This document shows, in pieces, positions 1-8,030 of a DNA stretch of 64,000 nucleotides. The number at the start of each line of letters is the position of its first letter. Position 1 is the stretch's first letter. Position numbers and translations under genes: made by a program. A model generated the notes under the pieces. It was not told the DNA's origin. It saw only the letters and a list, made by a program, of their open reading frames with translations, and ran no database searches. This stretch comes from Verrucomicrobiia bacterium (GTDB taxonomy: Bacteria > Patescibacteriota > Saccharimonadia > Saccharimonadales > Saccharimonadaceae): assembly GCA_035629335.1 (NCBI GenBank), contig DASPIB010000001.1:558001-622000 (forward strand), in the 5' to 3' direction.

Positions 1-876
1 GATTTTTACCTGTGCGGCATAGGCCGACTTAAACTTGGCTTTATCAAACAGCAACTCCTCAACCGGAGCGCCACTTTCAAGCAAGCTACGAAATGTCCGA
101 AACGGCGCGCCATACTTGCTCACCGCCCGGGTTAACTTATTGGTTGTTTCGTTATGAAACAACTCATCGATCAGCTGGTTAGTAGCAATATATTCTTGAA
201 GGTCATCAATAGTTCGCTGGTAAAGGCGCAGCATGTCGCGGCGAACGTTGGCAAGATCAGATCGCAGCAGCGCCCGATGAGTAGCGATGTAGAGCGAAAT
301 ATCGTAGTGTACCACGCTTTTGGCGTCTTCTTCAGAAAAAAGCTCCCGGAAATGACGATAGGCAAAATGGATAAACACTCCCTGGGCTGTACGGGGTGCG
401 GTCAGTAGCTCCTCAATTTCAACACACAGAACATCGAGCATCCAGGAAGTGGCCGTTTCCTGGGTGATCGACCCCGCACGCAGTGTCAGGTACGCCCGAA
501 ACGAGCGTTCAATGGCGGTATTAATTAACCTAACCGTATCAACCGCTACGGTATCGTTTACCAAATAACCGGCCTGGGTGAGCTCGACCACCAGTTCTTC
601 GGCCAGCGGTTTTTCAATAGATTGCGCAGTAAAGGAAATATTGCGGCGCAAAAATCGCCGTACAGCTTGCTGCAGCAGCAAATGTTCTTCGGTATTGGCG
701 GCGGCGTTTCGGAGCTGTTCGTAGGCCGCCGAAATTGCCCGGCCAATTCCTGCAACATGAATTTTACGGCTGCCCTCAAACGCCGCAGCGTGTGTTTTTT
801 GGGCAAGCTGGGCTTCTTGTAACTGCTCTCGGAGTATCGCGCCTTCAGCAGAAAGTAAATTGTTTGCTTGATTCAT
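1..876 (-). CDS. Hypothetical helical protein (C-terminus outside window)
   Basis: An open frame of 292 codons runs from an ATG at 876 to the left edge without a stop, so the C-terminus lies outside the window. I do not recognise the family. The protein starts MNQANNLLSAEG, has no signal peptide or membrane segment, and is rich in Leu, Ala, Glu and Arg in a pattern that suggests an almost wholly alpha-helical soluble protein. There is no strong Shine-Dalgarno sequence; a purine-rich AGGA lies about 13 bases upstream. It is divergent from the small plus-strand genes that follow. The frame is convincing by length and composition, but no function can be given. Confidence 0.75.
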   Translation of the reverse strand, partial: MNQANNLLSAEGAILREQLQEAQLAQKTHAAAFEGSRKIHVAGIGRAISAAYEQLRNAAANTEEHLLLQQAVRRFLRRNISFTAQSIEKPLAEELVVELTQAGYLVNDTVAVDTVRLINTAIERSFRAYLTLRAGSITQETATSWMLDVLCVEIEELLTAPRTAQGVFIHFAYRHFRELFSEEDAKSVVHYDISLYIATHRALLRSDLANVRRDMLRLYQRTIDDLQEYIATNQLIDELFHNETTNKLTRAVSKYGAPFRTFRSLLESGAPVEELLFDKAKFKSAYAAQVKI

Positions 877-1017
877 AAAAAGATGACTGTCCTATTCAAA
901 CACAAAGTATAGGGTAGTTTGGCTCGAATCGCAATGAGACACTGGCGCATACTATTGACTTTGACCCCAAGATAGCCAATGATAAATACGGCAATCTATA
1001 AGCCTAAGGTGGTTCTG

Positions 1018-1269
1018 ATGGCACGTTACGAGGTATCGATCACGTCACTTAGCCTAGGCCGAAAGTTCGAATTTTGCGATTTCCAGCTAGACGAGGGCGA
1101 ACAGGACTGGCTGGCAGTTGAGTTGTATAGATGCATGAGCGGGTACACCGTACACATTTACGCCGATCATGTTTTGGCCGTAGTTAGCGATGATCGATTT
1201 GATCGAGAGGTGATCTGTGCTCTTGGTCGCACGCTCGCCGCTGAGTCGGTCGAAGGCAAGCTTGCCTGA
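1018..1269 (+). CDS. Small hypothetical protein (83 aa)
   Basis: A short acidic protein beginning MARYEVSITSLSLGRKFEF. An in-frame ATG exists at 979, but the ATG at 1018 is preceded by AAGGTGG at 1006-1012 with five bases of spacing, so I prefer 1018. It has no membrane segment and no recognised motif. It lies 26 bases upstream of another small ORF, and a terminator follows the pair, so the two are probably co-transcribed. Function unknown. Confidence 0.6.
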   Translation: MARYEVSITSLSLGRKFEFCDFQLDEGEQDWLAVELYRCMSGYTVHIYADHVLAVVSDDRFDREVICALGRTLAAESVEGKLA

Positions 1270-1295
1270 TATTACAACCTGAAAGGCTTGGACGC

Positions 1296-1574
1296 ATGGT
1301 GCTTAAGGTCATCGGCCGCGGTGAAACTGGCCATCCCGGTAGGAGGGTATATGAGGTTGTTAATGGTAGCTTGCGACGACGTCACCTCACTGATTACGAA
1401 CAGAGGCGGCTTCGAAACTACTTTAGTGGTAATGGTCCCGTAAGCTGTTTCTCAACTCACGAAAGTATCACCCTTGTGCTCAAGCCTGGTTACGACTGGG
1501 AAACAAGAAATCTGGGCCAGGCAGCATTGGAGCAGTTGAATAAATTCGTAGAAAACGAGCTCAAAGAATACTGA
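1296..1574 (+). CDS. Small hypothetical protein (92 aa)
   Basis: A basic, polar protein starting MVLKVIGRGETGHPGRR and ending NELKEY. It follows the 83-aa gene after 26 bases and ends four bases before a strong hairpin terminator, so the two small genes look like a two-gene unit. There is no signal peptide, membrane helix or Cys cluster. The Arg-rich stretch around residues 26-40 could bind nucleic acid, but that is only a guess. Not recognised. Confidence 0.6.
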   Translation: MVLKVIGRGETGHPGRRVYEVVNGSLRRRHLTDYEQRRLRNYFSGNGPVSCFSTHESITLVLKPGYDWETRNLGQAALEQLNKFVENELKEY

Positions 1575-1577
1575 ACC

Positions 1578-1609
1578 ATGCCTCCGGCTCACACCGGAGG
1601 CATCATCAT
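1578..1609 (+). terminator. Rho-independent terminator
   Basis: A perfect 10-bp stem, ATGCCTCCGG (1578-1587) with CCGGAGGCAT (1594-1603), has a 6-base loop and is followed by a T-rich tail. It ends the small-gene pair at 1018-1574 and sits 14 bases before the end of the convergent SDR gene. Confidence 0.8.
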
Positions 1610-1622
1610 TTTCCGTAAGCTT

Positions 1623-2531
1623 TTAGGGGAGTGGATTCCCACCGGTTACGCCATACACTTCACCGGTTACATAACTTGATTCTTGCGATGCCAGCAGCAC
1701 ATAAATCGGTGCTACTTCAGCCGGCTGGCCTGGCCGGCCCAGTGGCACTTGCTCGCCAAATACCGGGATTTTTTCGGCAGGCTGCCCATAACTCGGCTGC
1801 AGTGGTGTCCAGACTGGCCCTGGCGCAATGGCATTCACCCGGATGCCTTTTTCGGCCACTTGCTTAGCTAAAGCTTTGGTGAAAGCAACAATCGCCGCCT
1901 TGGTTGACGCGTAATCTACCAATGTTGGAGACGGTGCATACGATTGAATCGAGGCAGTATTTATAATGCTCGCGCCAGCCGGCAAGTGGGGAAGCGCCGC
2001 TTTGCATAGCCAGAACATAGCATAAACATTGGTTTTGAAAGTTTGATCAAATTGCTCGGTGGTAATATCTGCTAAGTGCTTTTGGGCGACCTGTTTGCCC
2101 GCAATATTCGCTAGAATATCGAGCCCGCCGAGCGCTTTTACGCCTTCGCTAATTAGTTTTTCGCAAAAAGCTTCGTCGCTAATGTCGCCCGGCATAGCGA
2201 TGGCCTTTTGTCCGGTGGCTTCGATCACTTTTATTACTTCTTGGGCATCCGGTTCTTCGCTGGGCAGATAATTAAGTACGACATCCGCCCCTTCACGAGC
2301 AAAAGCAATTGCCGCTGCCCGACCAATGCCAGAATCGGCGCCAGTCACAATCGCTTTACGGCCCTTCAAGCGGCCAAACCCCTGATACGACTCTTCGCCG
2401 TGATCAGGTTTTGGGGTCATGTCTTTCGCGAGGCCAGGCTCGGGCTGCGTTTGTTCTGGAAATTCGGGCCGCGGATATTGCGTTGTCGGATCCTGCATCT
2501 CGTATTGGTTTTTTGTCGAATGTTGCGCCAT
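1623..2531 (-). CDS. SDR family oxidoreductase (general-stress-protein type, YhdF/YghA-like)
   Basis: A 302-aa classical short-chain dehydrogenase with the N-terminal extension typical of the stress-induced YhdF/YghA (GSP39) group. Visible motifs are the dinucleotide-binding TGADSGIG (63-70), NIAG at about 142-145, catalytic Ser near 194, and Tyr207-x3-Lys211 (YASTK). The proline- and acid-rich first 50 residues ([12 protein letters not shown]) are characteristic of that subgroup. It probably reduces or oxidises aldehydes or alcohols with NAD(P)H in the cytosol; the substrate cannot be read from sequence. GAGGAGG directly upstream of the ATG at 2531 fixes the start. It is monocistronic and convergent with the small genes to its left. 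Confidence 0.93.
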   Translation of the reverse strand: MAQHSTKNQYEMQDPTTQYPRPEFPEQTQPEPGLAKDMTPKPDHGEESYQGFGRLKGRKAIVTGADSGIGRAAAIAFAREGADVVLNYLPSEEPDAQEVIKVIEATGQKAIAMPGDISDEAFCEKLISEGVKALGGLDILANIAGKQVAQKHLADITTEQFDQTFKTNVYAMFWLCKAALPHLPAGASIINTASIQSYAPSPTLVDYASTKAAIVAFTKALAKQVAEKGIRVNAIAPGPVWTPLQPSYGQPAEKIPVFGEQVPLGRPGQPAEVAPIYVLLASQESSYVTGEVYGVTGGNPLP

Positions 2532-2681
2532 ATGTCCTCCTCGTGATGTCAGTGGTATGTCTTTTTATTATACTCTTGTTTTTAGGAGACGGAAAATCTG
2601 AAGCCGAGATTTACTCTTCACAAACATAGCGCCTCGCTCTACAATAAGCTCGTTGTGCCGCCAACAAAAAAGGAGAGGACC

Positions 2682-2939
2682 ATGTCACTTCCGCTGTCGG
2701 TAATCATCAAGTACTACCTGGGAACAATGGCGAACGAAGCCCTGCACCGGTTAGCAACAGCCCAAGTAGAAAGTGAGCTCGTAAAGAACATGCGGCCGCT
2801 TGCTGGTAAGCAGCACGAGCCCTGCACAGGTTGCGACGTTGCGCAGCCTCACGCCTACGAGTCGCATCTGCTGAATTCAAAGTTTGGGTCAGACCCTGAA
2901 CTTGTGGCGCGCGTTAGGCGCGAGGCTGGCTGGGAGTAA
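2682..2939 (+). CDS. Small hypothetical protein (85 aa) with CxxC
   Basis: The start at 2682 is chosen because AGGAGAGG (2671-2678) lies just upstream; an upstream start at 2655 has no such site. The sequence begins MSLPLSVIIKYYLGTM and contains one CTGC motif near residue 48, with His and Cys around it, which could bind a metal. It has no signal peptide. A 9-bp hairpin follows the stop after about 25 bases. Not recognised. Confidence 0.6.
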   Translation: MSLPLSVIIKYYLGTMANEALHRLATAQVESELVKNMRPLAGKQHEPCTGCDVAQPHAYESHLLNSKFGSDPELVARVRREAGWE

Positions 2940-2963
2940 ATTTTAAAGCTCGCAAGCGCTAAA

Positions 2964-2997
2964 TAGCCGGTCTGTATATTCATATGCGGACCGGCTA
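2964..2997 (+). terminator. Hairpin, probable terminator
   Basis: TAGCCGGTC (2964-2972) pairs perfectly with GACCGGCTA (2989-2997) across a 16-base loop, just after the 85-aa gene. There is no long T-run after it, so it is a weaker terminator candidate than the others here. Confidence 0.5.
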
Positions 2998-3052
2998 ACC
3001 ATAAGCTCTATAGAATATAGTTGTAATTATTGCAAAAAAGCCTTACATATTA

Positions 3053-3081
3053 TTGACAATGTTAATCACTTATGATAGAGT
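3053..3081 (+). promoter_or_regulatory. Sigma-70-type promoter of the LPXTG gene
   Basis: A consensus -35 TTGACA (3053-3058) is followed after 17 bases by TAGAGT (3076-3081); an overlapping TATGAT (3071-3076) is closer to the consensus but badly spaced. A strong GAGAGGAAGGAAAG ribosome-binding region lies between it and the ATG at 3118. Confidence 0.55.
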
Positions 3082-3117
3082 TAATAATAGTTTAAAGAGA
3101 GGAAGGAAAGTAAAGCG

Positions 3118-4503
3118 ATGCAAATAGTCAAACGTCTACTGAACCATCTGCGCCTTGCTGCCAGCAACAAAGCGCTTGTGTTCGGTGCAATAGCCGTAGT
3201 TACCGGGGGAGTACTAGCCCTCAACGCAGCAAGTGGCGCAACTACAGCTAACGCCGCAAAATGTAATCCATCAAACGATATCATCAACTGTGGTGCACAT
3301 TCGGTACAAGAATTTGTCAACAAATATAATGAAAACGCCACTGGCGACCTCCACAATGTCTACGCACATTACGGCCTAAGCCCAGATGAACTTGGTCGCT
3401 TTGCTGCTACCGCTAAAATGGGTACCGCTTTCAAGGACGGCCGAATTGAAGTTGACGGCCAGACCGTTGCCACCGGCGCTCACAGCCTCGGCCGCAGCAC
3501 CTTGGGTGGTCAAAACCGTACACCGGTCACCATTGCTGGCAAAACCTACTACTTTGGTCCGTCACAAGCTAACTTCGGTAGCAACGCGATTCCAGTCATC
3601 GTCATGATGAACCCTGACACGCACGAGATGGAATTCGCAAGCCTCACCGTTTGTGGTAACCCTATCTGGGGTAATAGCCCGAAATACAAATGTGACAGTC
3701 TACAAAAAGAACAAATCGACCGCACCACCTTTAAGTTCAGCACTAATGTGGTTGCCGAAAATGGCGCTACCGTCAGCCGCGTTGTCTACGAATTTGGCGA
3801 TGGTACCACCGAAACTCGCACCAATCCAAGCGAAGCTGTTACTCACAAGTACGCTAAGGCTGGTAACTACAACGCCAAAGTCACTGTTTACTTCAACGTT
3901 AACGGCAAAGAAGTCAGCGATACTCGCCAAAGCTGTGAAACACCAGTAGAAGTAAAGCCTGAACCAATCTTCGAGTGTAGCGCTCTTACCGCTAAGCAGC
4001 TGAACCGTAATGAATACGAATTTACTGCTCACACTAAAGCCGAAGGCGCAACCCTTATCAGCGGTAACTTCGAATTCGGTGACGGCGCTAGCCAAAACGA
4101 TGTAAAGCCAGATGCAACCGACCCAACCACCGTTGTAACCACTCACAAATACGCGAAAGAAGGCAACTACACCATCAAGGCCACTGTCAGCTTTGAAAGT
4201 GAAGGTAAAGTTACCAGCAAAGCCTGTGAAGTCAGTATCAAAGTAAGCCCAGAAGCTTGCCCGCTGAACCCACAGCTACCGGTAAACCATCCTGACTGTA
4301 AGCCTTGCCCATACAACCCTGAGCTTCCTGTTGGCCACCCTGACTGTGAAAAGCCTGCAGCACCAAAGCCTCCAGTCGAACTTCCTAAGACTGGTCCAGC
4401 CGACTTCATCGGCGGTGCCTTCGGCCTTGGCAGCATCACTGCAGCCGGCGCTTACTACCTCCGCTCACGCAAGCATCTTATCGACCGACTCTTAAACAAA
4501 TAA
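3118..4503 (+). CDS. LPXTG-anchored surface protein with two PKD-like domains
   Basis: A 461-aa secreted protein. It has a basic N-terminus, a hydrophobic segment at about 19-40 and a likely signal-peptidase site after ANA near 47. A unique N-terminal domain (about 50-190) is followed by two PKD-like repeats, each with an FGDG loop and an HKYAK-GNY strand (about 205-275 and 300-375). Next are two copies of a Cys/Pro motif, CPxNPxLPVxHPDC (about 381-413), and a sorting signal LPKTG at 422-426 followed by a hydrophobic stretch and a basic tail (RSRKHLIDRLLNK). It should be covalently attached to the envelope by a sortase; candidates lie at 19310 and 31171. The paired Cys suggest disulfides. It is monocistronic, with its own promoter and terminator, and is plausibly abundant or adhesive. 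Confidence 0.92.
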   Translation: MQIVKRLLNHLRLAASNKALVFGAIAVVTGGVLALNAASGATTANAAKCNPSNDIINCGAHSVQEFVNKYNENATGDLHNVYAHYGLSPDELGRFAATAKMGTAFKDGRIEVDGQTVATGAHSLGRSTLGGQNRTPVTIAGKTYYFGPSQANFGSNAIPVIVMMNPDTHEMEFASLTVCGNPIWGNSPKYKCDSLQKEQIDRTTFKFSTNVVAENGATVSRVVYEFGDGTTETRTNPSEAVTHKYAKAGNYNAKVTVYFNVNGKEVSDTRQSCETPVEVKPEPIFECSALTAKQLNRNEYEFTAHTKAEGATLISGNFEFGDGASQNDVKPDATDPTTVVTTHKYAKEGNYTIKATVSFESEGKVTSKACEVSIKVSPEACPLNPQLPVNHPDCKPCPYNPELPVGHPDCEKPAAPKPPVELPKTGPADFIGGAFGLGSITAAGAYYLRSRKHLIDRLLNK

Positions 4504-4518
4504 AAACAGCTACGAAAT

Positions 4519-4555
4519 AGAAATACGCCGCAATATTCTGCGGCGTATTTTATTA
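4519..4555 (+). terminator. Rho-independent terminator of the LPXTG gene
   Basis: A perfect 12-bp stem, AAATACGCCGCA (4521-4532) with TGCGGCGTATTT (4539-4550), has a 6-base loop and runs into TTTTATTA. It lies about 15 bases after the stop codon. Confidence 0.9.
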
Positions 4556-4563
4556 CACTTTAA

Positions 4564-4602
4564 AATTTTGCCCTGGCCTAAGCAGACCCGCTCAGACCAG
4601 GG
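4564..4602 (-). terminator. Terminator of the minus-strand marR/MazG-like cluster
   Basis: Read on the minus strand, CCCTGGTCTGAGC pairs with GCTTAGGCCAGGG across a 6-base loop (13 bp including two G-U pairs), and the hairpin is followed by AAAATTTT. It faces the LPXTG terminator tail to tail. Confidence 0.65.
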
Positions 4603-4674
4603 AGTTTCACAAGGAGGGGAGAAGGGTATAGCCGCTGGGCTGCCGAAGTTCGACTTCCGTTACTACAAGCACTC

Positions 4675-4800
4675 CTACCGGTATAGCTGAGAACCCGACA
4701 AATCTTGTCTCAGTAGGCTGTTGGCTCTCCTTTCTAAGGTATAGAGCAACTCGGTGTCTGCGCTTCCAATACCATGCCGCAACAAGTAGTAGTGTGGCAT
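4675..4800 (-). CDS. Small ORF (41 aa) with a very strong ribosome-binding site
   Basis: A 41-codon frame starting MPHYYLLRHGIGSADTELL has a perfect AAGGAGG (4808-4814) seven bases upstream of its ATG, the best Shine-Dalgarno in the area. It is followed by the minus-strand terminator at 4564-4602. It is basic at the C-terminus (LERRANSLLRQ) and has no membrane helix. It sits 104 bases downstream of the MazG-like gene, on the same strand. A GAAGT-TCG-ACTTC hairpin occurs just after its stop. It is short and unrecognised, so the call rests on the RBS and its position between gene and terminator. Confidence 0.45.
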   Translation of the reverse strand: MPHYYLLRHGIGSADTELLYTLERRANSLLRQDLSGSQLYR

Positions 4801-4904
4801 TACCCGGCCTCCTTACTTTTGGTATGAGCCGTGGTTAAAGTGCCGCTTTTGTTCTTTTCAGTCAAGCGCTTGGAAGATCTAATACTAAGTAAACAAGAAA
4901 GAAC

Positions 4905-5234
4905 CTAGGCGTTCACTTCAGCGGCGATTCGCTGTTCGAGATGGTCCATTGTATTTAAGAATTCTTTTTCAATATCCACGCCATAGCGGTGCGCGAGCAC
5001 CAGAACGCTCCACAAGCAATCGGCTAGTTCATGTGCCAACTTTTCATCGACATCACCATCGATGTCGCGTAGGCCGTCTTTGGCCATAATAATTTTCGCA
5101 AGATCACCAACATCGCCCACAAAACCGAGCGCTAACTGGTGGCCATTCCAGGCGTCACCATATTTCGAAGCATTTAATTCGTCGTATCGTTTGCGGATAT
5201 CTATCGCCCGCGCCATAAGTTGTTCAGTTGTCAT
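4905..5234 (-). CDS. MazG-like nucleotide pyrophosphohydrolase family protein
   Basis: A 109-aa all-helical protein with the MazG/dUTPase-like arrangement: an acidic helix GFVGDVGDLAKII (about 37-49), then EKLAHELADCLWSVLVLAHR (about 64-83) and GVDIEKEF. In the superfamily, the ExxE..ExxD carboxylates bind Mg2+ and hydrolyse non-canonical NTPs to NMP and pyrophosphate. Here the first ExxE is partly replaced by Asp (GDVGDL), so activity is likely but not certain. Length suits a one-domain MazG-like protein. It is encoded 29 bases downstream of the MarR gene and is probably co-transcribed with it. Confidence 0.75.
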   Translation of the reverse strand: MTTEQLMARAIDIRKRYDELNASKYGDAWNGHQLALGFVGDVGDLAKIIMAKDGLRDIDGDVDEKLAHELADCLWSVLVLAHRYGVDIEKEFLNTMDHLEQRIAAEVNA

Positions 5235-5263
5235 GGAGATAAGTATAGCAAAGTGAAGGAGAA

Positions 5264-5689
5264 TTACTTGGTGAGCATTTTTACTAGTAGCTCATCAAGC
5301 AAGACGCGCTCGCCAGGCGATAAGTACTGCAATCCATCAAGCGGAGCCTCAGCTAAGCGCTGCAGGGCTTCGGCGCGTAAGGCGATACCTTTGTCGGTGA
5401 GGCTCACCACCTTTACCCGGCGATCATCTGGTAGCTCGTGCCGCTCAACGTAGCCGTGGTGCAGCAGGCGATCTACCAATCCAGTCACATTCGACGCATC
5501 GCATTCAAGCACAAGTGATATATTCCGCATAGAAATGGGCCGGGTAGGGTCAAGGCTACAGAGCGCATAGAGCTGAGTGCTGGTAAGGTCATAGTCGTCC
5601 GCGATATGCTGAGCCTGCACACGAGCAAAAGTAGCGACTTGTAGTAGATTCCAGGCGGTATTCTTTTTAATTGCGTCTTTCATATTCAT
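5264..5689 (-). CDS. MarR family transcriptional regulator
   Basis: A winged-helix MarR protein of about 141 aa. The core includes LTSTQLYALCSL, the recognition helix CDASNVTGLVDRL, and the wing HELPDDRRVKVVSLTDKG. The family binds palindromic operators as dimers and is released by small ligands. The frame is open to 5728, but a -10 TATAAT on the minus strand lies at 5693-5698, so an mRNA could not contain the 5728 or 5704 starts; ATG 5689 or 5683 fits, giving a leaderless or nearly leaderless message. It is divergent from an MFS exporter, the classic layout for a repressor of a drug exporter, and is followed by the MazG-like gene. Confidence 0.9.
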   Translation of the reverse strand: MNMKDAIKKNTAWNLLQVATFARVQAQHIADDYDLTSTQLYALCSLDPTRPISMRNISLVLECDASNVTGLVDRLLHHGYVERHELPDDRRVKVVSLTDKGIALRAEALQRLAEAPLDGLQYLSPGERVLLDELLVKMLTK

Positions 5690-5692
5690 TTC

Positions 5693-5745
5693 ATTATACT
5701 TCATTTTGTAAATACTTGACAATATCAAATATCAAGAAATATAAT
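5693..5745. promoter_or_regulatory. Divergent marR/MFS promoters with overlapping -35 boxes and a dyad
   Basis: Plus strand: TTGACA (5716-5721), 18 bases, TATAAT (5740-5745). Minus strand: TTGTCA (5717-5722), 18 bases, TATAAT (5693-5698). The two -35 boxes occupy almost the same bases, so the two polymerases should exclude one another. An imperfect inverted repeat CTTGA...TCAAG (5715-5736) covers the plus-strand spacer and both -35 boxes and is the obvious MarR operator. Positions and spacings are read directly; regulation is inferred. Confidence 0.7.
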
Positions 5746-5784
5746 GATCGAGTTATTAAAGTTAATTAACGTAAAAGGACAACA

Positions 5785-7215
5785 ATGACAAACACACGCA
5801 AAAAGCTTGTCTTAGGCTTCCTGGCGTTGATGCAATTTATGGTAGTGCTGGACTCTTCAGTAGTGAACGTCGCCTTACCAGCTCTGCAAGAGCAGTTGCA
5901 TTTTACGCCTGAAAGCCTTCAGTGGGTCGTGACCGCGTATACCTTAACGTTCGGTGGTTTCTTACTGCTTGGCGGTCGCATGGCCGACTTGTTTGGCCGC
6001 AAACGAATGTTGATTGGCGGTGCGCTCGCTTTTATAGCCATTTCAGTACTGATTGGCTTTTCACAAAATAGTATCATGCTGATTGCCCTACGAGCCCTCC
6101 AAGGCTTAGCTGCTGCCTTTATGTCACCTGCAGCCCTATCGCTGCTGTTGACTATTTTTAAAGAAGGCCAAGAACGCAACCGCGCACTATCGGTATGGGC
6201 AGCGGTTGGCGCCGGTGGGGCAGCAGTCGGATTGATGGTTGGCGGTGCGCTAACCCAGTTTGTCGGCTGGGAATGGAACTTCTTTATTAACGTACCGATT
6301 GGACTCTTGGCAGTTTATGGTGCCCTGAAATTCCTGCCGAAGCACGAGATTGAAGAACAGGATAAACACGTTGATATTCGTGGTGCAGCACTGGTAACCG
6401 GCGGTTTGATGCTCCTAGTGTATGCTCTTGAACAAGCCGTGCATCTTGGCTGGGGTAACGGTACCGTATGGACGATTCTAGCGGTCAGCGCCTTGCTGTT
6501 AGCTGGCTTCATCTTCAACGAGGCTAAGGTAAAGCATCCGCTTATGCCACTATCGATCTTTAAGATTCGCAACTTAAGTGCCGCCAATGTTATCATGCTA
6601 CCGGTGATGGCTAGCCTGATGAGCATGTTTTATATTACCGTGCTCTATGCGCAAACCGTTCTACAGTATTCGCCGGTTATTACTGGCTTGAATTTCTTGC
6701 CTATTCCGATTATTATCGGGGTCGTCTCGACGCTTACCCCAAGAATCTTGCCGAAAATTGGCTTCAAGCCTATCATCTTGGTATCGCTTGGGCTGCTAAT
6801 GGCGGGTATGCTGTGGATTGCCCAAATGCCAACTGATGGTGTCTTCGCCTTGACCATCTTGCCTGGTTCAGTACTGATTTCGCTCGGCTTAGGGATGTCG
6901 TTTGTGGCCCTCAACGTCGCCGCAACCAGTGGTGTACCGGGGCGTGAGGCTGGCCTCGCATCAGGCTTACTCAACACCTCAATGCAAGTTGGTGGGGCAC
7001 TTGGCCTGGCAATTTTGGCTGGCATTGCTTCAAGCGTGACCACTGGCGCCTTGCAGGTCGCCACAAATGTTACCGAAGCCACTGTGGCTGGGTATCGGGC
7101 AGCGATTTATGGCGGACTGGTCATCTTAGTGCTTGGATTCATTTTTGCCGCTTTATTCATTAAGCAGAGCAAAAAAACTTCAGGCGCAGCTACCGAGCCG
7201 ATTGTGGTTCACTAA
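5785..7215 (+). CDS. MFS multidrug exporter, DHA2 (EmrB/QacA-like) family
   Basis: A 476-aa polytopic protein with about 14 hydrophobic segments, the count and length usual for DHA2 proton antiporters. It has motif D1 (LDSSVVNVALP) in TM1 and motif A (GGRMADLFGRKR) in the TM2-TM3 loop. It probably exports toxic organic compounds by proton antiport; the substrate is not predictable. AAAAGGAC precedes the ATG. It is divergent from marR and probably repressed by it through the dyad at 5715-5736. A bidirectional terminator follows. Confidence 0.93.
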   Translation: MTNTRKKLVLGFLALMQFMVVLDSSVVNVALPALQEQLHFTPESLQWVVTAYTLTFGGFLLLGGRMADLFGRKRMLIGGALAFIAISVLIGFSQNSIMLIALRALQGLAAAFMSPAALSLLLTIFKEGQERNRALSVWAAVGAGGAAVGLMVGGALTQFVGWEWNFFINVPIGLLAVYGALKFLPKHEIEEQDKHVDIRGAALVTGGLMLLVYALEQAVHLGWGNGTVWTILAVSALLLAGFIFNEAKVKHPLMPLSIFKIRNLSAANVIMLPVMASLMSMFYITVLYAQTVLQYSPVITGLNFLPIPIIIGVVSTLTPRILPKIGFKPIILVSLGLLMAGMLWIAQMPTDGVFALTILPGSVLISLGLGMSFVALNVAATSGVPGREAGLASGLLNTSMQVGGALGLAILAGIASSVTTGALQVATNVTEATVAGYRAAIYGGLVILVLGFIFAALFIKQSKKTSGAATEPIVVH

Positions 7216-7234
7216 AAGTATTGTTCCTGAAAGG

Positions 7235-7275
7235 AAACAAGGAGCCGCTGACAATAGTGCAGCGGCTTCTTGTTT
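7235..7275. terminator. Bidirectional terminator between convergent genes
   Basis: AAACAAGGAGCCGCTG pairs with CAGCGGCTTCTTGTTT around a short loop (7235-7275), with A-rich and T-rich flanks, between the MFS stop and the end of the minus-strand gene at 7274. Confidence 0.85.
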
Positions 7276-7996
7276 ACTGAGTTTTTAGCCGCACCTGGTT
7301 AAGCAAATCCTGAAAAATGCTATCGGCTTGTAGCAATCGCGTTTCTGAATCGGTGGTGAAGTGGGCTACTAGTAAATTTTTGCCGGTTTTTAAGCCGCTC
7401 AGTATTTCGTAAGCGGCAGTTTCGTTGCTGTCTTTTGTTATGATCGTAGTGCGCTTGATTGAGGCAAGTGGCGCCGCTTGGTTATCGGTGGTTTGGATTG
7501 TCAGGCTAGGTGGCGTTCCCGACTGAACGTGGGTGAGCAGCTGATCTTTAGCTTCGACTTCCGCCTTTTTAGCGTCGTCTTGTTGCTGGAAGATGTCAAT
7601 TAAACTGGTGTTTTCAAGTCCATCTTTTAGTTGATAGACCGTAAACTCAACACCGATAATTTTTTTGTTGGCTTCATGCTTTTCAATAGTCAATTTTTCA
7701 AGTGGCACAAGGCTTCCCGAAGTCAGGGTTACTGTTTGTTGGTTTTGCTCGGCCGGTGATAGTTTTTTCACCGAATTTTGAGGAAGTTGGTAGGCGGCCT
7801 TTGTTTTAGTAGGATCAGAAAGTACAATTTCGGCAGATTTAACGGCACTAAAATCTGGCAAATTATCTTCGTCTGGCTGGTTGGCTGGCTGCGATTTTGG
7901 CAAGAAAAACAAGAGGTATCCGGCAACTGCAATTGCCGCGATTACGATAATCCAGACAAGTAATGGTTTTTTGGAAGCTGAGGATGGCTGTGGCAT
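7274..7996 (-). CDS. Membrane-anchored protein of unknown function
   Basis: A 240-aa protein with one N-terminal transmembrane segment (LLVWIIVIAAIAVAGYLLFF, about 13-32) and a polar C-terminal domain expected outside the membrane. The remainder is Lys, Gln and Thr rich with no Cys and no recognised domain. AGGAAAG lies upstream of ATG 7996. It is divergent from the anchored protein at 8031, with 34 bases shared between the starts. Similar anchored unknowns occur at 27501 and 60768. Function unknown. Confidence 0.8.
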   Translation of the reverse strand: MPQPSSASKKPLLVWIIVIAAIAVAGYLLFFLPKSQPANQPDEDNLPDFSAVKSAEIVLSDPTKTKAAYQLPQNSVKKLSPAEQNQQTVTLTSGSLVPLEKLTIEKHEANKKIIGVEFTVYQLKDGLENTSLIDIFQQQDDAKKAEVEAKDQLLTHVQSGTPPSLTIQTTDNQAAPLASIKRTTIITKDSNETAAYEILSGLKTGKNLLVAHFTTDSETRLLQADSIFQDLLNQVRLKTQ

Positions 7997-8030
7997 AGAA
8001 GGCTTTCCTTTCGTTTAGTATAGTACTATT

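Noticed and set aside
3700-4146. 148-aa minus-strand ORF inside the LPXTG gene
   Set aside because: It is the reverse shadow of the PKD repeats, with no RBS and unnatural composition. The plus-strand gene has domains, promoter and terminator.
4603-4900. Possible structured RNA (RNase P, tmRNA or 6S-like) in the gap after the LPXTG gene
   Set aside because: None of the conserved cores of these RNAs is present on either strand. The stretch is better explained by the 41-aa ORF with its RBS and the terminator at 4564-4602.
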